Part shown: piece by piece, positions 1 to 9,307 of the stretch
Layout: the number at the start of each line of letters is the position of its first letter
Position numbering within the stretch: position 1 is the stretch's first letter
NCBI RefSeq assembly: GCF_007018965.1
Contig: NZ_VJYZ01000025.1
Coordinates: forward strand, 20,401-84,400
Reading direction: 5' to 3'
DNA from: Paracoccus marinus
Lineage (GTDB): Bacteria > Pseudomonadota > Alphaproteobacteria > Rhodobacterales > Rhodobacteraceae
Length of the DNA stretch: 64,000 nucleotides
The notes under the pieces: generated by a model
Told to the model about the DNA's origin: nothing
Seen by the model: only the letters and a program-made list of their open reading frames with translations
The model's database searches: none
Translations under genes and position numbers: made by a program

Positions 1-866
1 GCAGGGGAATAGGATTCGACAACCCCCGTGAACTCCCTCCCGCCCATCGCATCGACGGTGAAGGTCGCGCGCTGGCCGATGCGGACCCCGTGCAGGTCGG
101 TTTCCTTGAAGTTCGCCACGATCCAGACATCGGGCGCGACCAGCTGCGCCAGCGCGGTGCCGGCGGTGACGTACTGCCCCAGCCGCGCGCCGATCTGGCC
201 CATCCGCCCGTCCTCGGGCGCATGCACGACCGTGTTGTCCAGATCGACCCGCGCCAGGTCCACCGCCGCCTCGGCCGCGGCCACGTCCGCGCGCCGCGCC
301 TCGATCGAGACCTCGGCGCTTTTCACGTCCTGGGCGCCGGTCTCCAGCGCCGCGCGGGCGGCCGCCACGTCGGCCTGCGCCTGCGCCAGCGCCGCGCCCG
401 AGCTTTCGACGGCGCTTTCGGACGCGACCCCGCGCTCCCGCAGTTCGGACGACCGCGAGGCGGCGGATTGCGACGCGGCAAGCGCCGCCTCGGCCGACTG
501 CACGCCCGCCTCGCGCGACTGGACCAGCGCGCGGGCGGAATTGATCGACTGCTCGGCGATCGCGACGCTCGCGCGCGCCCCTTCCAGTGCCGCTTCGGCC
601 TGTTCAAGCCGGTGGGTCGCCTGCCGGTCGTCCAGCCGCACGATCACGTCGCCGCGCTTCACCGGCTGGAAGTCCTGCACCTCGACCGACACGACGTAGC
701 CCAAGACCTGCGGCGCAAGCGTGGTGACGCGGCCCCGGACGGCCGCGTTCTCGGTCATCGGCAGGCGCGGGGTGAAGGGGGGCAACTGCCAGGCGTAAAG
801 GATCGTCAGCACGCCGATCGCGCCCAGCACGAGGACGACGAGGGTCGAGATTGTCTTGCGTGTCAT
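1..866 (-). CDS. HlyD/EmrA-family membrane fusion protein, 3' end outside window
   Basis: Periplasmic adaptor (membrane fusion protein) expected to couple the inner-membrane MFS pump encoded just upstream to an outer-membrane channel. The reverse strand reads MTRKTISTLVVLVLGAIGVL at the start, a short cytoplasmic tip plus one membrane anchor. A biotinyl-lipoyl-like half-domain follows (about residues 45-80, with APQVLGYVVSVEVQ), then a long Ala/Glu-rich helical hairpin (about 85-220) and a second lipoyl half around VHAPEDGRMGQI. The start codon overlaps the stop of the MFS gene by ATGA, so the two are translationally coupled. The frame stays open to base 1, so the C-terminal barrel lies outside. 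Family call is firm; the substrate is unknown, though EmrA-type drug or fatty-acid export is the usual role. Confidence 0.88.
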   Translation of the reverse strand, partial: MTRKTISTLVVLVLGAIGVLTILYAWQLPPFTPRLPMTENAAVRGRVTTLAPQVLGYVVSVEVQDFQPVKRGDVIVRLDDRQATHRLEQAEAALEGARASVAIAEQSINSARALVQSREAGVQSAEAALAASQSAASRSSELRERGVASESAVESSGAALAQAQADVAAARAALETGAQDVKSAEVSIEARRADVAAAEAAVDLARVDLDNTVVHAPEDGRMGQIGARLGQYVTAGTALAQLVAPDVWIVANFKETDLHGVRIGQRATFTVDAMGGREFTGVVESYSP

Positions 867-2572
867 GGGGTGACCTGTGGCGGGTTGGAGCTGGCAGGGG
901 GCGCGATCGCCGCGGCGGCGGTGCCCGCCATACGGTCGCGCAGCATGTGCAGGACAAGGATGATCGCCGCACCCGCCGCCGCCAGCGCGGTCAGCAGGAA
1001 GGCGTCGTTGTAGGCGAGGACAAAGGCCTGCGCCCCCGCCTCGTCGGCGATCTGCGACACGGCCTGCGCCTGTCGCAACAGCGGGTCGGTCAGCACCCCC
1101 GACATGCCGCGGGTCAGCGCCGCGACCTGCCCGGACACGATCTGCGACGTGACCGGCAGGTTGTTCGCCAGTTCCGCCAGGTGGACCGCCTGCCGTTCGT
1201 TGATGAAGGTCGTGAACAGCCCGCTGCCCAGCGTCCCCCCGATCGCCTGCGTGGTCAGGAACACGATCACGAACGACAGGATATAGGCCGGCCCCTTGGC
1301 CAGCGCCTGCAACAGCCCGCTCATCATCGCGGGCGGCAGGAACATGGCGGCGGCGAAGGCGATCATCGACTGGCTGGCCAGCATCTGCGCGGGCCGGGTG
1401 TCGATGGTGGACCGGCTGTCGAGCCACGCCCCAAGCGCGATCAGCAGCAGCGCGAAAAGATGGATGCGCGACTCGCGCCCCGGCTTCATCACCGCGGCGC
1501 AGGCGATCCCGCCCGCGATGGACGCCGCAACGATGGCGCCGAACAGGCCGGTCAGCTGATCGGGTCCAAGCCCCAGCGCCATGAACATCCGCGGCGCGCC
1601 CGCCGCCTGCTCGGACAGGATCAGCCGCAAAAGCAGCAGGACACCGGCAAGATGCAGGATCGGGCCGCTGGTGATCCAGTGCACGTCGATCAGCGGAACC
1701 TTGCGGTGCAGCTCGATCACGACCGCGACCGCCATCGCGGCGAAGGACAAGGCCAGCGTCCAGCCGAGCCACGGCACGGCCGTCCACCACAGCGTCGGCC
1801 CCATCGAGAACACCGCCGTCAGCCCGCCCAGCGCCGTGGCGATCAGCGCGAAGCTTGCGACATCCATGGGCGCGATGACCTTGGCCCGCGGCATCGGCTT
1901 CAGGGGCAAAAGGAACACCAGCGCCAGGCTGACGAGCGCCATCCCCAGCACCAGCAGATGCAGCACCTGCCAGCTGCCGTCCCCCATCAGGGGCGGCGCC
2001 ACCACCCGCGCCAGCGGACTGCCGAGCGACAGGAAGGTCAGCGCCAGCGGCAGCCCCAGCCGCATCTTCAGCGCGGGCGCCAGCCCCTCGAGCATGTAAA
2101 GGAACGCCAGCGTCGACAACGAGGCCGAGGACAGGCCCGACAGGAACTGGACCGCCACCGTCGCCCGCAGGTCGGATTCGAAGAGCGCCAGCGCCGACAC
2201 GAGGACGAAGCAGCTGACGCCCACCTCGGTGAAAAGGCGCAGCCCGAACTGGGTGCGGATCTTGATGAGCAGCAGCGGCACCGCCGTCTTGGGGACCATG
2301 AAGCCCACGACAAGCCACGTAGCCTCGGTCGTGGTCGCGCCGATCTGGCCCGCGATCTGCGGCAGGACGGCGGGCACCAGCCCCTGGGCGAAGCCCTGCG
2401 TCAGCGCGATGAAGATCGAAGTGGCGACATAGGCGAGGATGCGCGGCAGCGGCACCGGCACGAAGGCCGCCTGCGCGGCGGCGGCGGCGGCCGCCGGGGG
2501 AAGGGTGCCGTCGTCCCGTTCGGCGATGGCCGGGTCGGGCGCGCGGGACATGTTGGTCGCCGCCGCACTCAT
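863..2572 (-). CDS. MFS transporter, DHA2 (EmrB/QacA-like) family
   Basis: Multidrug-type proton antiporter of the inner membrane, 569 aa, with about 14 hydrophobic segments as expected for DHA2 permeases. After a polar Ala-rich N-terminus (about 40 residues) the first membrane segment begins near ILAYVATSIFIALTQG, and TTEATWLVVGFMVPKTAVPL resembles the family's TM2 region. The frame is open further upstream to 2989, but that extension is antisense-like code inside marR. The ATG at 2572 overlaps the marR stop as ATGA, which decides the start. The operon marR - pump - fusion protein on the minus strand is the classical EmrRAB-like layout with the last two genes swapped. Substrate not inferable. 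Confidence 0.87.
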   Translation of the reverse strand: MSAAATNMSRAPDPAIAERDDGTLPPAAAAAAAQAAFVPVPLPRILAYVATSIFIALTQGFAQGLVPAVLPQIAGQIGATTTEATWLVVGFMVPKTAVPLLLIKIRTQFGLRLFTEVGVSCFVLVSALALFESDLRATVAVQFLSGLSSASLSTLAFLYMLEGLAPALKMRLGLPLALTFLSLGSPLARVVAPPLMGDGSWQVLHLLVLGMALVSLALVFLLPLKPMPRAKVIAPMDVASFALIATALGGLTAVFSMGPTLWWTAVPWLGWTLALSFAAMAVAVVIELHRKVPLIDVHWITSGPILHLAGVLLLLRLILSEQAAGAPRMFMALGLGPDQLTGLFGAIVAASIAGGIACAAVMKPGRESRIHLFALLLIALGAWLDSRSTIDTRPAQMLASQSMIAFAAAMFLPPAMMSGLLQALAKGPAYILSFVIVFLTTQAIGGTLGSGLFTTFINERQAVHLAELANNLPVTSQIVSGQVAALTRGMSGVLTDPLLRQAQAVSQIADEAGAQAFVLAYNDAFLLTALAAAGAAIILVLHMLRDRMAGTAAAAIAPPASSNPPQVTP

Positions 2573-2982
2573 GGTCGAAGCGCGCCTTGCAGGTTCTGGA
2601 TCATGCGGTCGATCACGCGCAGGACGACGCGCAGGTCGTCGGGGTCGATCCCGTCTGTCAGCGCCGTCTCCAGTTCGCCCGGCAGGCCGGTCGCGTCGGC
2701 ACGCCGGCCCTTGGGCGTCAGGCTGACCACGATCTTGCGGCGGTCCTGGGTGTCGCGCGCCCGCACCAGCAGCCCCGCAAGCTCCAGCCCGTCCAGGTGA
2801 CTCTGGACCGTGGGGGCGGTGACCTGAAGCCGCTCGGCGATCTCGACCTGCGTCATGCCCGGCGCGGTGGAAAGCAGCGCCACGATCCGCGCGCGGGCAA
2901 GCGTCAGCCCGCCCCGCGCGCCGCTGGATTTCGCGGCGGCGCGAAGCAGGCGCGTCAGCTGTGTCAGGCGGGATACGAGCAT
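2569..2982 (-). CDS. MarR-family transcriptional regulator
   Basis: A 137-aa winged-helix repressor, probably controlling the efflux pump encoded directly downstream on the same strand. A typical MarR core is visible: GMTQVEIAERLQVTAPTVQS (about residues 58-77) is the recognition helix-turn-helix, and LVRARDTQDRRKIVVSLTPK is the beta-wing with the conserved DxRxxxxxLT pattern. The length is normal for the family. It is the first gene of a three-gene minus-strand operon with ATGA overlaps. An AT-rich near-palindrome just upstream (2996-3007) is a plausible autoregulatory operator. The ligand is unknown. Confidence 0.9.
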   Translation of the reverse strand: MLVSRLTQLTRLLRAAAKSSGARGGLTLARARIVALLSTAPGMTQVEIAERLQVTAPTVQSHLDGLELAGLLVRARDTQDRRKIVVSLTPKGRRADATGLPGELETALTDGIDPDDLRVVLRVIDRMIQNLQGALRP

Positions 2983-2995
2983 GTGCCAATATTAA

Positions 2996-3007
2996 TTAGC
3001 AAGCTTA
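2996..3007. promoter_or_regulatory. putative MarR operator (near-palindrome)
   Basis: TTAGCAAGCTTA lies 13 bases upstream of the marR start codon in a short AT-rich patch (AATATTAATTAGC) within otherwise GC-rich DNA. The half-sites TTAGC and GCTTA are inverted with one mismatch. MarR proteins usually bind such short palindromes over their own promoters. Assignment is by position and symmetry only. Confidence 0.35.
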
Positions 3008-3123
3008 CGAAGTGCAAGCCGTGGCTGTCAGCCTTGCCCCGGAACTCCGCCGTGGTCTGCGCCGTTCCGGCCCGACGCAACCCCGCGCCGCCCGCCGTAG
3101 GGCCGCGTAAGCAAGGAGCGCCG

Positions 3124-4566
3124 GTGGACCTGCCGACCGTGCTGACATACGCCTTTGCCGCCTACCTGATCGCGACGGGCTATTTCATCGTGGCCGAGAA
3201 CCGCAAGCCCAGCGCCACGTTCGCCTGGATGCTGCTGTTCGCCCTGCTGCCCGGGATCGGCGTCATCGTCTACCTGCTGTTCGGCCGCAAGTACTTCGGC
3301 CAGACCACGCGCCTGATGCGGCAGGAACTGACCGCCCGCCTGCGACCGCTCGTAGAGGGGCTCGAGCCGCAGCACGCGGCGGCGCTGGACAGGCTGGCGC
3401 GGGCCGGGGAACACGACACCCTGATCGCGGAGCTGGTGGCGCGGACGTCGCTGTCGGTCGTCACCACCCGCAACCGCCTGACCGTCCTGCGCAACGCCTC
3501 GGAAGCCTATCCGGCGCTGTTCGAGGACCTGAAGGCCGCACGGCGGTCGATCCACATGCAGTATTTCAGCTGGGGTTCGGACGACCTGGGCGAGGAGTTG
3601 CTGGACGTGCTGGCCCAGAAGGTCGCGGAAGGGGTCGAGGTCCGCATCCTCTACGATCCGCTCGGATCGCTCACGATGCTGCGCCGGTCCTATCTGCGGC
3701 GGATGCGCGCGGCGGGCATCAGGATGGAGCCGGTGTCGCGGCTGTGGCGCATCCACACGATCAGCTATCGCAACCATCGCAAGATCGCCGTGATCGACGG
3801 GCTGGTGGGCCACACCGGCGGGCTGAACATCGGCGGCGAACACCTGGAACCGCCGCCGGGCTTCGCGCTGTGGCGCGACACCAACGTGCGGATCGTGGGG
3901 GCGGCCGTGTCGCTGCTGCAGGCGGTGTTCACGATCGACTGGCGCAATGCGACCGGCGAGGACCTGTTCCACGAAAGCCTGTTCCCCGACGAAGCCCCCG
4001 ACCTGTCGGACGCCGACCTGCCGGTGCAGTTCTCGTTGTCGGGGCCGGATTCGCGTTGGGCGGCGGTGCGGCAGCTGTATTTCGCGATGATAACCAACGC
4101 GCGCGATCGGATCTTCATCCAGTCGCCGTTCTTCATCCTGGACGACACCATCGCCGAGGCGCTGAAAACCGCGGCCCTGCAGGGGGTGGACGTGCGGATC
4201 ATGATCAGCGAGCGCGGGACCGGCCAGCACCTGCCCTACTGGGCCGCGAACACCTATCTGGCCGACATCGCCCGGTCGGGCGCCACCATCCTTTTGTACC
4301 GGACCGGCTATCTGCACGCCAAGATCGCGGCGATGGACGGGCGGGTCTGCACGATCGGGTCGGCCAACATCGACATCCGCAGCTTCAGCATCAACTACGA
4401 ACTGAACGCGGTCATCTACGATCAGGCGATCACCCGGGCGGTCGAGGATGACTTCCACCGCGACGCCCTTGAATGCGTGCCCTTCACGGCCGAGGCCTAT
4501 GACCGGCGCAGCCCGCATATCAGGCTGCGGGATTCGCTCGCACGGCTGCTCTCACCCCTGCTGTAG
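3124..4566 (+). CDS. cls: cardiolipin synthase (phospholipase D superfamily)
   Basis: Inner-membrane enzyme that joins two phosphatidylglycerols (or related donors) into cardiolipin. The 480-aa length is standard for ClsA/ClsC-type enzymes. The N-terminus has two membrane segments (LPTVLTYAFAAYLIATGYFI and FAWMLLFALLPGIGVIVYLL). Two HKD catalytic motifs follow: HRKIAVIDG with GGLNIG near residue 217, and HAKIAAMDG with IGSANIDIRSF near residue 397. The open frame extends to 2587, but that part is antisense to marR. The GTG at 3124 with AAGGAG six bases upstream is the better start. The 3' end overlaps the convergent hydrolase gene by 15 bases. Confidence 0.88.
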   Translation: MDLPTVLTYAFAAYLIATGYFIVAENRKPSATFAWMLLFALLPGIGVIVYLLFGRKYFGQTTRLMRQELTARLRPLVEGLEPQHAAALDRLARAGEHDTLIAELVARTSLSVVTTRNRLTVLRNASEAYPALFEDLKAARRSIHMQYFSWGSDDLGEELLDVLAQKVAEGVEVRILYDPLGSLTMLRRSYLRRMRAAGIRMEPVSRLWRIHTISYRNHRKIAVIDGLVGHTGGLNIGGEHLEPPPGFALWRDTNVRIVGAAVSLLQAVFTIDWRNATGEDLFHESLFPDEAPDLSDADLPVQFSLSGPDSRWAAVRQLYFAMITNARDRIFIQSPFFILDDTIAEALKTAALQGVDVRIMISERGTGQHLPYWAANTYLADIARSGATILLYRTGYLHAKIAAMDGRVCTIGSANIDIRSFSINYELNAVIYDQAITRAVEDDFHRDALECVPFTAEAYDRRSPHIRLRDSLARLLSPLL

Positions 4567-5559
4567 CGCGCCGGGCCAGTCGAGCGTCAGCGGCTGCCCC
4601 GGCATCAGCGGCCGGAACCGGTCGCGCGGGATGCCGCGGGCGTCGAGCGCGCGGTCGAGGTCCTGCGGCGGCGCCTCGCGCGGCTCGTGCGTCATCTGGA
4701 ACGTGCCCCAGTGATGGCCAAAGGCGCGGGCCGCGCCGCAATCCAGCATGATCTGCACCGCCTCGGCCGGGTTCACGTGCTGGTGGCGCATGAACCAGCG
4801 CGGCTCATAGGCGCCGATTGGCAGCAGCGCCACGTCGGGCGGCCCGTGGCGTTCGCGGACGCGGCGGAAGATGCTGCCGTCGCCGTAGCCGGTGTCGCCG
4901 ACGTGATACAGCACCCCGCCCCCCGCACCCGAGATGACGAAGGAACACCACAGCGTCATCCGGCGGTCCGCCACCCCGCGCCCCGACCAGTGGAACGACG
5001 GCTCCAGATGCACGCTCAGGCGGTCCGACAGCGCCGCGGCCTCGCCCCAGTCATAGGTTTCGACCTCAAGGTCGGGTTTGTGGCGGCGCAGGATGGTGTC
5101 GTTGCCCAGCGGCGCGACGATCCGGGGCGCGTGTTCGCGGTCGAGCCGCAGGATCGCCGGAATGTCCATGTGGTCATAGTGGTTGTGCGTGATCAGCACG
5201 GCGTCGATCGGCGGCAGGTCGTGGAACCGGACCGCCGGCGGATGCACCCGGCGCGGTCCCGCGTGCCGCACCGGGCCCAGACGCGGCGCGAAAACCGGGT
5301 CGATCAGCAGGTTCACCCCGTCCACCTGCACCAGCACGCTCGCGTGCCCGATGGGCGCGATCCGAAGCCCCGGCACCCGCCGGGGCGGCACATCGAAGCA
5401 TTCGGGCGGGGTCACGGCGGGCCAGAACCGCGCGGCCTTGACGGCGTTCATCCACGCAAGCTCGAACAGCCCGTTCGTCCGCGGCTCGACGGGGGCGTGG
5501 AACCGATTGCCATCGAAGTGGTCGGTCACGGGGCCCTGGTAGAAGCGGTTTCTCGGCAT
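4552..5559 (-). CDS. metallo-beta-lactamase-fold hydrolase (UlaG/NAPE-PLD-like)
   Basis: A 335-aa zinc-dependent hydrolase. The signature HNHYDHMD (HxHxDH, about residues 120-127) supplies the metal ligands, and further conserved His residues are seen in HVGDTGYGDG and AFGHHWGTFQMT. GHASVLVQVDGVNLLIDPVF is the typical N-terminal strand pair of the UlaG/NAPE-PLD-like subgroup, which includes phosphodiesterases. The ATG at 5559 (MPRNRFYQGP) is chosen because the open frame upstream to 5736 is low-complexity and gives no family-like sequence. The gene is convergent with cardiolipin synthase, overlapping it by 15 bases. A lipid-related substrate would suit both but is only a guess. Confidence 0.82.
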   Translation of the reverse strand: MPRNRFYQGPVTDHFDGNRFHAPVEPRTNGLFELAWMNAVKAARFWPAVTPPECFDVPPRRVPGLRIAPIGHASVLVQVDGVNLLIDPVFAPRLGPVRHAGPRRVHPPAVRFHDLPPIDAVLITHNHYDHMDIPAILRLDREHAPRIVAPLGNDTILRRHKPDLEVETYDWGEAAALSDRLSVHLEPSFHWSGRGVADRRMTLWCSFVISGAGGGVLYHVGDTGYGDGSIFRRVRERHGPPDVALLPIGAYEPRWFMRHQHVNPAEAVQIMLDCGAARAFGHHWGTFQMTHEPREAPPQDLDRALDARGIPRDRFRPLMPGQPLTLDWPGALQQG

Positions 5560-5810
5560 GACGATCTCAGCCGTTGGCGAAGGTTTGCAGGGCGGCGGGC
5601 GACCCGCAGTTAGGACACGGCGAGGCTGGACACCCGCCGATCTGCACCGGCGCGCCGCCTGCTCGCAGGGCGGATGAGGGTTCGCAGACCATCGGCAACG
5701 TCGATCCCCCCTTCCCGCCAAGGCTCGACGTCCCATTACCAGCCCAGGCGCGCCGAGCGAAGCCCGGATGCCGCCCTTGTCCTGACGTCCCCCTGCGCCT
5801 ATAGTTCAAG

Positions 5811-5905
5811 GAACGCTCGTTGGGGCGCCCCGCGCGGGGCTGAGATGTGCCAGGCACAGCACCCATCGAACCTGATCCGGGTCATGCCGGCGAAGGGAAC
5901 GGGCA
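5811..5905 (+). promoter_or_regulatory. TPP riboswitch (THI element)
   Basis: Upstream of thiD lies the conserved THI-box core: GGGGCTGAGA at 5836-5845, then ACCCATCGAACCTGATCCGG (5861-5880) followed by GTCATGCCGGCGAAGGGAAC. These are the pyrimidine-sensor and pyrophosphate-sensor elements of thiamin pyrophosphate aptamers. Binding of TPP should reduce expression of the thiamin operon that starts at 5969. Boundaries are approximate because the P1 closing helix was judged by eye. Confidence 0.93.
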
Positions 5906-5949
5906 ATGCCGCGGCGATCCGCACGCATGTCCTTCCCCATCCGCGTGGC

Positions 5950-5963
5950 CCCCTGACGAGGGG
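5950..5963 (+). promoter_or_regulatory. Shine-Dalgarno-sequestering hairpin before thiD
   Basis: CCCCT-GACG-AGGGG forms a perfect 5-bp stem with a tetraloop. Its 3' arm AGGGG is the only good ribosome-binding site for the thiD ATG at 5969. With the TPP aptamer just upstream, this is a simple candidate expression platform acting on translation. No U-run terminator is seen between the aptamer and thiD, which fits translational control as usual in proteobacteria. Confidence 0.55.
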
Positions 5964-5968
5964 ATGAC

Positions 5969-6763
5969 ATGGCGATCGCGCTGACCATCGCGGGGTCCGA
6001 CAGCGGCGGGGGCGCGGGGATCCAGGCCGATCTCAAGGCGTTCTCGGCGCTCGGCGTCTATGGCGCCAGCGTCGTGACCGCGATCACGGCGCAGAACACC
6101 CGCGCCGTGACGATGGTCGAGCAGGTGTCGCCAGCGATGATCGCGGCGCAGATCGACGCCGTGCTGGACGACCTGGACGTGGCGGCCGTCAAGATCGGGA
6201 TGCTGGGCACGGTGGCGGCGACCATGGCGGTCGCGGACGCGCTGAAGGGGCGCGGGCTGCCGGTCGTGCTGGACCCGGTGATGGTGGCCAAGTCGGGCGA
6301 TCCGCTGATCGACCCGGACGCGGTCGCCGCCCTGCGCGATCACCTGCTGCCGCTCGCGACCGTGTTGACCCCGAACCTGCCCGAAGCCGCGCGCCTGCTG
6401 GGCCGCGAGACCGCGCGCGACGGGCACGAGGCCGAGTCGCAGGGCCGGGCGCTGCACGCCATGGGGCCAAGCTGGGTCCTGATGAAGGGCGGCCATGCCG
6501 ACGGCGCGACATGCACCGACCGGCTGATCGGGCCGTCGCGCCACGACTTCACCGCCCCACGGATCGCCACCCGCAACACCCACGGAACCGGCTGCTCGCT
6601 GTCGTCGGCCATCACCGCCGGGCTGGCGCTGGGGCAAACGGTGCCCGAGGCTGTGGGCGCGGCGCACGAATGGCTGCAAGGCGCGATCGCGGCGGCCGAT
6701 GGTCTGCGCGTCGGATCGGGCCACGGGCCAGTCCATCACTTCCACCGCTGGTGGCAGCCGTGA
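5969..6763 (+). CDS. thiD: hydroxymethylpyrimidine/phosphomethylpyrimidine kinase
   Basis: Cytoplasmic kinase that phosphorylates HMP and HMP-P to HMP-PP, the pyrimidine half of thiamin. The 264-aa protein is of normal length for ThiD. The start [20 protein letters not shown] is diagnostic, [13 protein letters not shown] is the conserved substrate loop, and [20 protein letters not shown] holds the GTGC anion-hole motif near the C-terminus. It is the first gene behind the TPP riboswitch and overlaps thiO (GTGA). With ThiXYZ and TenA encoded downstream, it would process salvaged pyrimidine as well as any made by ThiC encoded elsewhere. Confidence 0.96.
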   Translation: MAIALTIAGSDSGGGAGIQADLKAFSALGVYGASVVTAITAQNTRAVTMVEQVSPAMIAAQIDAVLDDLDVAAVKIGMLGTVAATMAVADALKGRGLPVVLDPVMVAKSGDPLIDPDAVAALRDHLLPLATVLTPNLPEAARLLGRETARDGHEAESQGRALHAMGPSWVLMKGGHADGATCTDRLIGPSRHDFTAPRIATRNTHGTGCSLSSAITAGLALGQTVPEAVGAAHEWLQGAIAAADGLRVGSGHGPVHHFHRWWQP

Positions 6764-7758
6764 CCGGCCCCGTGACCATCCTCGGCGCGGGCGTCGCAGG
6801 GCTGGCGGTGGCGACCGAGCTTGCCGGGCGCGGCATCCCGGTGTCGATCCTCGACCCGGCAAGCGGGCCGGGCGCGCAGGGCTGTTCCTGGTGGGCGGGC
6901 GGCATGCTCGCCCCCTGGTGCGAGGCGGAATGCGCCGAAGAACCCGTGCTGCGGCTTGGCCGGACCGCTATCGACTGGTGGGACCGCCAAGGCGCGCGCG
7001 TGCAGCGGCACGGCACGCTCGTCGTGACGCCCGCCCGCGACCGCCGCGAACTGGACCGCTTTGCCCGCCGCACCTCGGGGTTCCAGACCATCGACGGGGA
7101 GTCGGTCGCCCGCCTTGAACCCGACCTCGCCGGGCGCTTCGACCGGGCGCTGTTCTTTCCGGACGAGGCGCATCTCGATCCCCGCCACGCCCTTGCGACG
7201 CTGCGCGGCCGGCTGGCCGATCAGGGCGTCGCGGTCGATCCCGGCCCGGCCCGCACCCCGCCGCCCGCCACCCGCGCCATCGACTGCCGCGGCCTTGCCG
7301 CGCGCGACATCCTGCCCGACCTGCGCGGCGTCCGGGGCGAGATGCTGGTGCTGCGCTGCCCCGAGGTCTCGTTGTCGCGGCCCGTGCGGTTGCTGCATCC
7401 GCGGGTGCCGATCTACCTCGTCCCGCGCGGCGGCGGCATCTACATGCTGGGCGCGACGATGATCGAAAGCGACCGCCGCGGGCCCGTGACCGTCCGCTCG
7501 GTCCTGGAGCTGCTGAGCGCGGCCTACGCGCTGCACCCCGCCTTCGGCGAGGCCGAGATCATCGAGACAGGGGCCGACGCCCGGCCCGCCTTCCCCGACA
7601 ACCTGCCTCGGATCGGAATGGCCGGCGGCAGGCTGTACGCGAACGGCCTGTTCCGCCACGGCTACCTGCTTGCGCCCGCGCTGGCGATGCAGATGGCCGA
7701 CCACATCGAAAACGGCACCAAACCGGAGCTCTGGCATGAAGCTGACGATCAACGGTGA
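6760..7758 (+). CDS. thiO: glycine oxidase ThiO (FAD-dependent)
   Basis: FAD-dependent oxidase that makes dehydroglycine for thiazole formation by ThiG in aerobic bacteria lacking ThiH. The 332-aa protein opens with the Rossmann motif [20 protein letters not shown], followed by [15 protein letters not shown] as in D-amino-acid-oxidase relatives. The C-terminal FAD-binding part contains [16 protein letters not shown], the usual ThiO ending. The GTG start at 6760 overlaps the thiD stop (GTGA); the much longer frame from 6511 would run antisense-like through thiD and is rejected. Its position between thiD and thiS fits the thiazole branch. Confidence 0.93.
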   Translation: MTGPVTILGAGVAGLAVATELAGRGIPVSILDPASGPGAQGCSWWAGGMLAPWCEAECAEEPVLRLGRTAIDWWDRQGARVQRHGTLVVTPARDRRELDRFARRTSGFQTIDGESVARLEPDLAGRFDRALFFPDEAHLDPRHALATLRGRLADQGVAVDPGPARTPPPATRAIDCRGLAARDILPDLRGVRGEMLVLRCPEVSLSRPVRLLHPRVPIYLVPRGGGIYMLGATMIESDRRGPVTVRSVLELLSAAYALHPAFGEAEIIETGADARPAFPDNLPRIGMAGGRLYANGLFRHGYLLAPALAMQMADHIENGTKPELWHEADDQR

Positions 7759-7945
7759 ACCGCGCGAGGTCGCGGTCAACGACGAGGCCGCGACCGTGGC
7801 CGACGCGCTCGACGCGCTTGGACTGGGGGACGCGCGGGTCGCCACCGCGCTGAACGGCGCCTTCGTGCCCGCGCCGTCGCGGGCGGATGCGGCGCTGTCG
7901 CCCGGCGACGCGATGGAAATCGTGGCGCCCATGCAGGGGGGCTGA
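7736..7945 (+). CDS. thiS: sulfur carrier protein ThiS
   Basis: Small ubiquitin-like sulfur carrier, 69 aa, ending in the required Gly-Gly (PMQGG). ThiF adenylates that C-terminus, which then becomes a thiocarboxylate donating sulfur to Thi[15 protein letters not shown] is the first beta-strand pair and [11 protein letters not shown] the conserved middle strand. The start at 7736 overlaps the end of thiO by 23 bases. Upstream ATGs in the same frame lie inside thiO and would add a non-ThiS extension. Confidence 0.95.
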   Translation: MKLTINGEPREVAVNDEAATVADALDALGLGDARVATALNGAFVPAPSRADAALSPGDAMEIVAPMQGG

Positions 7946-7946
7946 G

Positions 7947-8711
7947 ATGCCGGTCTTTTACGGAACCGAGGTCGCGTCCCCGCTGATGCTGGGGACCGCA
8001 GGCTACCCCAGCCCCCGCATCCTTGCCGATGCGTTCCGCGCCTCGGGCGCGGGCATCGCCACCGTCAGCCTGCGGCGCGAGGCGGGGGGCGGGCAGGATT
8101 TCCTGCGGCTGGTCGAGGGGCTGGGGGTGCGGCTTTTGCCCAACACCGCCGGCTGCCACACGGCGCGCGAGGCGGTCACGACCGCCCACATGGCGCGCGA
8201 ACTGCTGGGCACCGACTGGATCAAGCTTGAGGTGATCGGCCACGCCGATCTGCTTGCCCCCGACGTGTTCCAGCTGGTCGAGGCGGCGCGCGCGCTGTCG
8301 GGCGACGGCTTCAAGGTGTTTCCCTATTGCACCGAGGACCTGTCGGTCTGCGACCGGCTCCTGGACGCGGGCTGCGAGGTGCTGATGCCCTGGGGCGCGC
8401 CGATCGGGTCGGGGCTGGGGCTGAACAACCTGCACGGGCTGCGCGCGCTCAGGGCCGCGCACCCGGACGTGCCGATGGTGATCGACGCGGGCATCGGCCT
8501 GCCCAGCCACGCGGCCGCGGCGATGGAAATGGGATTCGACGCCGTCCTGCTGAACACCGCCGTCGCCCGCGCGGGCGACCCCGTGGCGATGGCCGGGGCC
8601 ATGGCGCAGGCGATCCGCGCCGGGGCCGCCGCGCGCGCCGCCGACCCGATGGAGCCGCGCGAGATGGCCGTGCCATCGACCCCGGTCCTTGGCAAGGCGT
8701 TCCTGTCATGA
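7947..8711 (+). CDS. thiG: thiazole synthase
   Basis: Condenses dehydroglycine, 1-deoxy-D-xylulose 5-phosphate and ThiS-thiocarboxylate sulfur into the thiazole phosphate. The 254-aa TIM-barrel protein shows [18 protein letters not shown] at the N-terminus. The Schiff-base lysine region [10 protein letters not shown] is near residue 95. The phosphate loops [14 protein letters not shown] and [14 protein letters not shown] are present, and the end PVLGKAFLS is normal. It starts one base after the thiS stop and overlaps thiE by ATGA, so the thiazole genes are tightly coupled. Confidence 0.95.
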   Translation: MPVFYGTEVASPLMLGTAGYPSPRILADAFRASGAGIATVSLRREAGGGQDFLRLVEGLGVRLLPNTAGCHTAREAVTTAHMARELLGTDWIKLEVIGHADLLAPDVFQLVEAARALSGDGFKVFPYCTEDLSVCDRLLDAGCEVLMPWGAPIGSGLGLNNLHGLRALRAAHPDVPMVIDAGIGLPSHAAAAMEMGFDAVLLNTAVARAGDPVAMAGAMAQAIRAGAAARAADPMEPREMAVPSTPVLGKAFLS

Positions 8712-9307
8712 ACGCCCTGCCCCGCTTCTACCCCGTTTTCGACAGCGCGGCGTGGGTCGAACGGGCGGTGCGCGCCCGGGTCCGCATGGTGCAGATCCGT
8801 CTCAAGGACCCGGACGAGGCACGGCTGTGGCCCGAGATCGGGCGCGCCCGCGACATCGCCCGCGTGAGCGGCGCGATCCTGGTGGTGAACGACCACTGGC
8901 GGCTCGCCATCGACCTTGGCTGCGACTGGCTGCATCTCGGGCAGGAAGACCTCGACACCGCCGACCTGTCGGCCATCCGCCGCGCGGGGCTGCGGCTGGG
9001 TATTTCGACCCACGACGAGGCCGAGCTGGACCGCGCGCTTTCGGTCGGGCCCGACTACATCGCGCTGGGGCCGGTCTATCCGACGGTCCTGAAGGAAATG
9101 CCATGGGCGCCGCAGGGCCTGGACCGGCTTGGCGCGTGGAAGCGGCGGGTCGGGACGATCCCGCTGGTGGCGATCGGCGGGATGACGGTGGAGCGCGCGC
9201 CGGGCGCGTTCGCCGCGGGCGCCGACATCGTGTCGGCGGTGACCGACATCACCCTGAACACCGACCCCGACGCGCGGCTGCGCGCATGGCTGGAGGCGTG
9301 CGGATGA
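8708..9307 (+). CDS. thiE: thiamin-phosphate synthase
   Basis: Couples HMP-PP to thiazole phosphate to give thiamin phosphate. The 199-aa protein is of family length. Recognisable pieces are [10 protein letters not shown] (second strand with the conserved QIRLK), [38 protein letters not shown] and IALGPVYPT, all standard ThiE signatures. Alternative frames through this segment are shadows. It overlaps thiG upstream and thiF downstream by ATGA each. Confidence 0.94.
   Translation: MNALPRFYPVFDSAAWVERAVRARVRMVQIRLKDPDEARLWPEIGRARDIARVSGAILVVNDHWRLAIDLGCDWLHLGQEDLDTADLSAIRRAGLRLGISTHDEAELDRALSVGPDYIALGPVYPTVLKEMPWAPQGLDRLGAWKRRVGTIPLVAIGGMTVERAPGAFAAGADIVSAVTDITLNTDPDARLRAWLEACG

Noticed and set aside
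851..2800. 649-codon forward open frame opposite the MFS gene
   Set aside because: Gln/Arg/His-rich low-complexity product typical of the antisense of GC-rich coding DNA; the reverse strand encodes a clear transporter.
3028..4518. 496-codon reverse open frame opposite cardiolipin synthase
   Set aside because: Antisense shadow; the forward frame has both HKD motifs and a good ribosome site.
5574..5804. 76-codon forward frame between the hydrolase and the riboswitch
   Set aside because: Pro-rich, no domain and no clear ribosome site; looks like chance.
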